From NCBI RefSeq assembly GCF_900114085.1, contig NZ_FORU01000004.1, positions 62,001 through 126,000 on the forward strand: a stretch of DNA of 64,000 nt, written 5' to 3'. This document shows positions 61,301-64,000 of the stretch, piece by piece. Numbering within the stretch: the stretch's first letter is position 1; every line of letters begins with the position of its first letter. This DNA is from Myroides guanonis. GTDB lineage: Bacteria; Bacteroidota; Bacteroidia; Flavobacteriales; Flavobacteriaceae. Position numbers and translations under genes: made by a program. The notes beneath the pieces are model-generated. The model was not told where the DNA came from, ran no database searches, and saw only the letters and a list, made by a program, of their open reading frames with translations.

Positions 61301-64000
61301 GATATAAGGATCGAAAAGAGCGCAGTTTCTTAGGATTTGGAGAAACTAGGTCTCATTTATTAGACAAGAATGGTGTTCCTTATCGCACAAATGTTACAGA
61401 ATATTTGAACAATGATATGACCGATGCTCAGTTGTACAGACCGGGGATTAGCTCTGATTTGAAACAGTTTTTATACAAAAAAGGATTGACTAAAAGAACC
61501 TACACTTTAGACAGAACGAAGCGAATGTTGAATGAATCTTTATATACGTACAAGTTTTATGATAGTGCAAAAGTACTCGGAGATCTTAATACAACCACCA
61601 ATTTGTCTAGTGAAGTGTCTGTATATACAGATAAACTATCTGTATTGCCATTGGTTACTTCTATTATAAATCGAGTAACAAGTTTTGATGAGGATGTTCA
61701 GAATAGTTCTTTGACTAAAGAAACAACTCAGAAGTTCAATTTATATGACAAATTCGGAAACGTAAAAAAATATCTAGATGTTAAGAGAGGGGTAACCGTA
61801 GATATGGAATATAACTATGGTATAAAAACCTTGCCAACGAGTCATCGAGTAAGTACAACATCAGGAAATCAAATGCTTCGAATGACAAAAGCAATATCTG
61901 ATGATGGAATTCTAATTCATGAAATTAAAAAGTATATTACACCAACAAAATTTGCGACTTACAATTTTGAATATAATGAATTAGGAAATTTGACTAAAAA
62001 GATTTTCCCTGCGCAAAATGGGACAAGGTATTTTTATGAATATGAGTATGGACAATTCTATACATACAACACTGGTGATGATTTTAATGATTTTAATCAT
62101 AGAAGAATAGCTCCCTCTACTATTCGGGATCCTTTTGGGAATGAGATGAAAATGATGTATAATGCTAGTGGATTACCAATTCGCGTTATGGATTTCTATG
62201 GAGAAGAAGTTACTTATAAATATGATCGAATAAATAGGCTTCTGGAAGTGAAAGGACCTTATGATTTAGAATGGACCATTCGAAATGAATTTGTAAGCAA
62301 TCGCGTTGCTATCAGTAAACACAATTTGGGTCAAGGAAATGTGTTACACACCAGTATGATTAATGATGGATTAGGAAGAACATTACAAGTTAAGAAGGAA
62401 ACATTACCTAGTGAGGATAGTCCTATGTGTGGGGGGCAGCTACCAGAGGTAAGACTGGCTGTTTCTGGTGATATTGTATATGATGAATTTGGAAGATCTA
62501 TTGAAAATTATTTATCAGAAGAGGAATTAGCATGTCCGAATACAACACCTTTGGATGTGTTATTAAGAAATTACTATCAAGGACCTCGTACACCTGAAAA
62601 GCGAATTAATCGAATTTACGATCAAAATGACAGAGTCGTTGAAGAATTGGTTTTTGGAACGAATGCTAAAACGAAAACGAAATATGCATTTGGAAAGGAC
62701 AGAAACGGACTGCAACAATTCACTCAGGAAATTACTTTGCCAGAAGGAAATAAAACTATTAGTTATACGAATGAATTGGGATTGACAACAAGTCAAAAGC
62801 AAGTGAGCAGTTCAGGTGATTTATGGACTTCGTATGTCTATGATCAAATTGGTCAAACTAAAGAAGTTAAGAATGCTTTAGAACAAAGCACTACTTATAT
62901 TTACGACAACTTAGGAAGAGTTAGCCAAAAGTTTTTACCAGCTTCTGGAATAACAAATTTTACTTATGATGATTTAGGAAACATTACTAACAAAACAGAT
63001 AGTAATGGGACTTCTATCAATTATAAATATGAGTTTAATCGACTAAAAGAAATAAACGAACCTACAATTCAAACAAAATTTTTCTATGATGTTAGGGGAC
63101 ATTTAGACAGAATGGAAGACTTGTCAGGAAGTCAAGAGTTTACTTATGGAAAATTAGGCGAGGTGATTGAAGAGTTTAAGACAGTTAATGATGCTAACGG
63201 TGTACCTAAATATTTTAGAACGAAATATAAATATGATTCGTGGGGGCGTATTTTAGAAATGGTTTATCCAGATAATGAACATCTATATTATATTTATAAT
63301 CGAGTAGGACAACTGACTACAATTCAAAGTAATCATTTCAATTTTTATTTAGAGGATGTGAAATACACACATTTCGATCAACCTTATTATATGAAATATG
63401 GTAATGGAGTTGAAATGCATCAGGAATTCGATTTAACAGAACGATTACGTGCCGCCCAATTGAGTTCCCCTGATTTAGGAGTCCCTAATTTGATGCATGT
63501 TTTCTCGAGAAGTGTATATGGATTTGATAGAAATAATAATATTACAAGTCAGTCCAATGATTTTAGTCAGCATCAAAATATTGTTGTAGGTGGAACTTCG
63601 CAACGCGTACATCAATATGACGATTTTAATCGATTACAATATTCTCAAGGAACTTGGGATGGACGATATGAGAGTCATGATTATTCATTAGAAATGCATT
63701 ACAATAAAGATCATTCAATTCAAGGAAAAATACAGACTCATTATTTTGTGGATAAATTTAGTGGACAAGGACAACATTCTGATAATTCATTAATTAGAAA
63801 GTATCAATATAGGGATGATTCTCGACTTGAAGGAATCGGAGGACATGATCATTTAGGGAATGAATTTAATGATAATTATGAGTATTATAATAATGGAAAT
63901 TTGGCTAAAATAGATAGGCAAGTTATGCTACCTACAAATGGATATATGTTTCACAACAGAGAATTTCTATGGGATGCAAACAACAATATTACACAGATTC
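55387..64000 (+). CDS. giant SpvB/TcB-like RHS-repeat protein (polymorphic toxin type), truncated by window
   Basis: The frame is open from the ATG at 55387 to the window end, 2871 codons so far. A signal-like N-terminus is followed by a unique region with a coil (about 95-115, Lys/Ala/Glu-rich). An SpvB-type domain begins near residue 500 (FPLQLPAARQGMVPSLSVNY and GDFGLGWSLSV). FG-GAP/VCBS Ca-binding motifs D-x-N/D-x-D-G lie near 883, 958, 1616, 1708, 1787 and 1873 (DINGDGLIDIVEP, DLNGDGLPEKIV). RHS/YD repeats run from about 2196 to the edge (YIYDNLGRVSQK, YEFNRLKEI). This is the B-C shell plan of Tc toxins, where a toxic C-terminus is enclosed by RHS repeats. That C-terminus and any immunity gene lie outside the window. 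Confidence 0.88.
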   Translation, partial: MKFFNTYKKEVSTLLMLAFFHGFVFEAMATITRQTPLHPSLNVPYYVDTTVETQENDLNQIESSVHLIDEEQEALWRAEATGTTRKASQQKAEKAQAEKGSSTTLYPSDMTHGEIGRSERNVFDAPDDNLFKVEIKDAIDVHASYTLTYEVYGIGNAAGVTKSINTNTSTGGFFIEKNKEWTRVTEFVSPYSLGKGVNTVLFTSDLKADLGYLIRNLQIEKEEGVQTDLVYINDAVKKTDANEVYVQGVLNTNDPELQLFIDGREIAISNSGFEKMVAVDLETAKELFLEVKKGDITLEKKSVAVSNMTEVNHNKALDKAFEITNYEVNVREEQYYQLENIAITLPAESYAENFKLSIQELRESDYAPTGMALKNVTKNKAAYRFLPDGITFAKDATIKIKYDLTKLPAGYSAKDIQVFYFDTNLKQWTKVKVLDILEESGEVVASTNHFTDYIAGVIQEPESPEGNAFAPTTISGIQAANPTENISMVSVPQINDRGDASLSFPLQLPAARQGMVPSLSVNYNSSSDEGDFGLGWSLSVQSIEVDTRWGVPAFDATKETESYLFNGEELLLVKPDKTLYAPHKDPLINRVSGAKFQKMQHDPSLEITRSGLSGGWVVKDSKTGWTNYFEGGSNGKWYLSEVRDSFGNKIEYTYSGSSGKKPGLSQIKYNLYEDDNSQESIFIVDIIRKTNIDSPSKQRMDVKINNRIGSSEKSVDLIDKIRVESRINDSDVFFSKNFAVEYEFKYKEGKFGRSLLNKIIQLSYSNSEFQGFIYPVPSNIVPDKQEYIFDYHDDVGTGGLFETTGKTINTYKDYETSHENLGVHISALGGGEGKSTSFSGGGSFGVVIPIFPNSYLPFSRSATLGGNIGGGNSNSETKVLMADIDGDGLPDKIFKGGDDFYYRKNLGGLFSSEVYTIKKLPGLSYSKSKSSDESVTLNILAGSATQSFTESVSTTSTYTADVNADGLLDVVVNERVHFGYIDPQTKLPTFSLDSSITPAIVMKEDDAAPVLNPMPQLDMADGLMDVVMVWRAPSHGQVRISGVVNKQHIALQSGVKFSIEKLEYADMGEATFIYGPHLMLSSSDSHDQIVNVRKGDALFFRVHSNQMPVQELGVTWNPKIEYLTNNFPSALGYPQYSSSYQDSFIIGSNYEHTFKQNGKYRLEWPTFNFTTGERINIKISYYKKGTDPKNNIPIIGSDVVIYEKLSLINGTTTFSSPNIVLDMKNITNDGKTFHYVKVEVLSESEVNWKDIDTNFKPKLTSLGIQDDVILIPYYSNYGYNYSVGPPSNFTGYAANRKILIKHDFYFRFCTTEQCDDRYIYLVVKYEDGSVATFNNANNYPITYAKFRYKIAGNGAIKKREVMDYPNQQYKDVGATSEHLLINFVGKKVFFEYYTLDDHIGERIGGYLHSLEPTLIQLVGEPVKDFYQVGGNQYGLYIPNSFVAHPNKTWGVMYRNWGQFAYKGAAPGGTYEPIKGEYVDMANFNFHTVSGKSREDILGDPNMSLDDVENNFEDIKSVGGNVSNYFSILMPNKELYRWESHEHLYVSKTAISPYLRFLTDEIPDLKPPTVPVLNFGAIGITKHSKVKNKSFNKSIGFLVVNVGDTKTEGNSDLLNEFVDINGDGFPDIIGSKTQLTGRRGGLSNRILNVNFNTSTQINGSGSLVGGGSTIIKSSASDSGGKLNLVVGNQASGSLSGSAFNTTNETSRFYVDINGDGLIDIVEPNGSILMNYGGTFTTYSGGAWGALQKQASTTQTKGGGAGVGFSAISNMDISLGASASHSVSKDKVTYMDLNGDGLPEKIVDGSTYFINLGTRFDTTANALPGTQTQKSTEAGVNGNGTVCIYFTVPIIFTGPKICVSVGGSSGRSYSSEESRYMDFDADGNIDYVTSEKNESVTVFPSRVRRTNLLKKVTQSTGATIELDYSVTNPIDKKPIGATYKMPYKKWALTKVTVYDGFIGDGENYTRYAYEYFNGYKDRKERSFLGFGETRSHLLDKNGVPYRTNVTEYLNNDMTDAQLYRPGISSDLKQFLYKKGLTKRTYTLDRTKRMLNESLYTYKFYDSAKVLGDLNTTTNLSSEVSVYTDKLSVLPLVTSIINRVTSFDEDVQNSSLTKETTQKFNLYDKFGNVKKYLDVKRGVTVDMEYNYGIKTLPTSHRVSTTSGNQMLRMTKAISDDGILIHEIKKYITPTKFATYNFEYNELGNLTKKIFPAQNGTRYFYEYEYGQFYTYNTGDDFNDFNHRRIAPSTIRDPFGNEMKMMYNASGLPIRVMDFYGEEVTYKYDRINRLLEVKGPYDLEWTIRNEFVSNRVAISKHNLGQGNVLHTSMINDGLGRTLQVKKETLPSEDSPMCGGQLPEVRLAVSGDIVYDEFGRSIENYLSEEELACPNTTPLDVLLRNYYQGPRTPEKRINRIYDQNDRVVEELVFGTNAKTKTKYAFGKDRNGLQQFTQEITLPEGNKTISYTNELGLTTSQKQVSSSGDLWTSYVYDQIGQTKEVKNALEQSTTYIYDNLGRVSQKFLPASGITNFTYDDLGNITNKTDSNGTSINYKYEFNRLKEINEPTIQTKFFYDVRGHLDRMEDLSGSQEFTYGKLGEVIEEFKTVNDANGVPKYFRTKYKYDSWGRILEMVYPDNEHLYYIYNRVGQLTTIQSNHFNFYLEDVKYTHFDQPYYMKYGNGVEMHQEFDLTERLRAAQLSSPDLGVPNLMHVFSRSVYGFDRNNNITSQSNDFSQHQNIVVGGTSQRVHQYDDFNRLQYSQGTWDGRYESHDYSLEMHYNKDHSIQGKIQTHYFVDKFSGQGQHSDNSLIRKYQYRDDSRLEGIGGHDHLGNEFNDNYEYYNNGNLAKIDRQVMLPTNGYMFHNREFLWDANNNITQI

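Overview
The window comes from a low-GC member of the Bacteroidota, most likely a flavobacterium. The evidence is two SusC/SusD pairs, type IX secretion sorting domains (one type A, one type B), lipoproteins with lipobox signals, DUF6266 and Hc1 histone-like proteins, and no Shine-Dalgarno-type spacing before genes. I cannot name the genus from sequence alone. No rRNA, tRNA or CRISPR array was seen.

Layout. 1-7.2 kb is an accessory block. It has two unknown minus-strand genes, three tandem paralogs of about 180 aa behind a promoter region with repeated GGATAATTTATCC palindromes, an XRE regulator, two tandem paralogs of 171 aa, a DUF6266 gene and a small HTH gene separated by 10-11 bp tandem repeats. 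7.8-10.4 kb holds a GNAT acetyltransferase, a small P-loop ATPase and an alpha-oxoamine synthase (sphingolipid or sulfonolipid type). 11.0-16.8 kb is one giant T9SS-exported adhesin-like protein, followed by a short Hc1 histone gene. 17.6-18.4 kb is a Lnu-type lincosamide nucleotidyltransferase homolog. 20.3-29.1 kb looks like a phospholipid or phosphodiester utilisation locus: GDPD-like enzyme, metallophosphoesterase, PI-PLC-like enzyme, SusC and SusD. 29.7-34.4 kb has a DUF2938 membrane protein, an AraC regulator, a DinB protein, a tandem pair of small secreted proteins and a DUF6520-like small secreted protein. 34.5-42.3 kb is a SusC-SusD-S9 peptidase operon with a preceding secreted protein, probably for peptide uptake. 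42.3-53.5 kb is gene-poor and repeat-rich: small lipoproteins, an XRE regulator, DinB and its relic, a frameshifted lipoprotein, a deleted group II intron and an Rpn nuclease. 53.6-64 kb has a T9SS protein followed by a giant SpvB/TcB/RHS-type protein that runs off the window.

The most unusual feature is a set of dispersed intergenic repeats. Between 7 and 42 kb, gene borders repeatedly carry a composite block: a leader (GTGAATGCGGTTATTCG-like), a purine-rich array of 8-bp units (consensus GARGYRAA), and a roughly 68-bp element (called R1 here) with two inverted repeats. R1 comes in two stem versions that differ by five compensated base pairs, so the hairpin itself seems to be conserved. Most copies lie on the same strand whatever the direction of the neighbouring genes. 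From 44 to 53 kb two further repeats (R3 and R4) border nearly every small gene module, and one R4 copy carries the group II intron. This looks like a repeat-bounded cassette region next to a polymorphic-toxin-type gene.

Gene starts were adjusted where an internal ATG gives a proper signal peptide or matches a paralog. Many long open frames on the minus strand inside the purine arrays and inside the giant genes are shadows and are left out.
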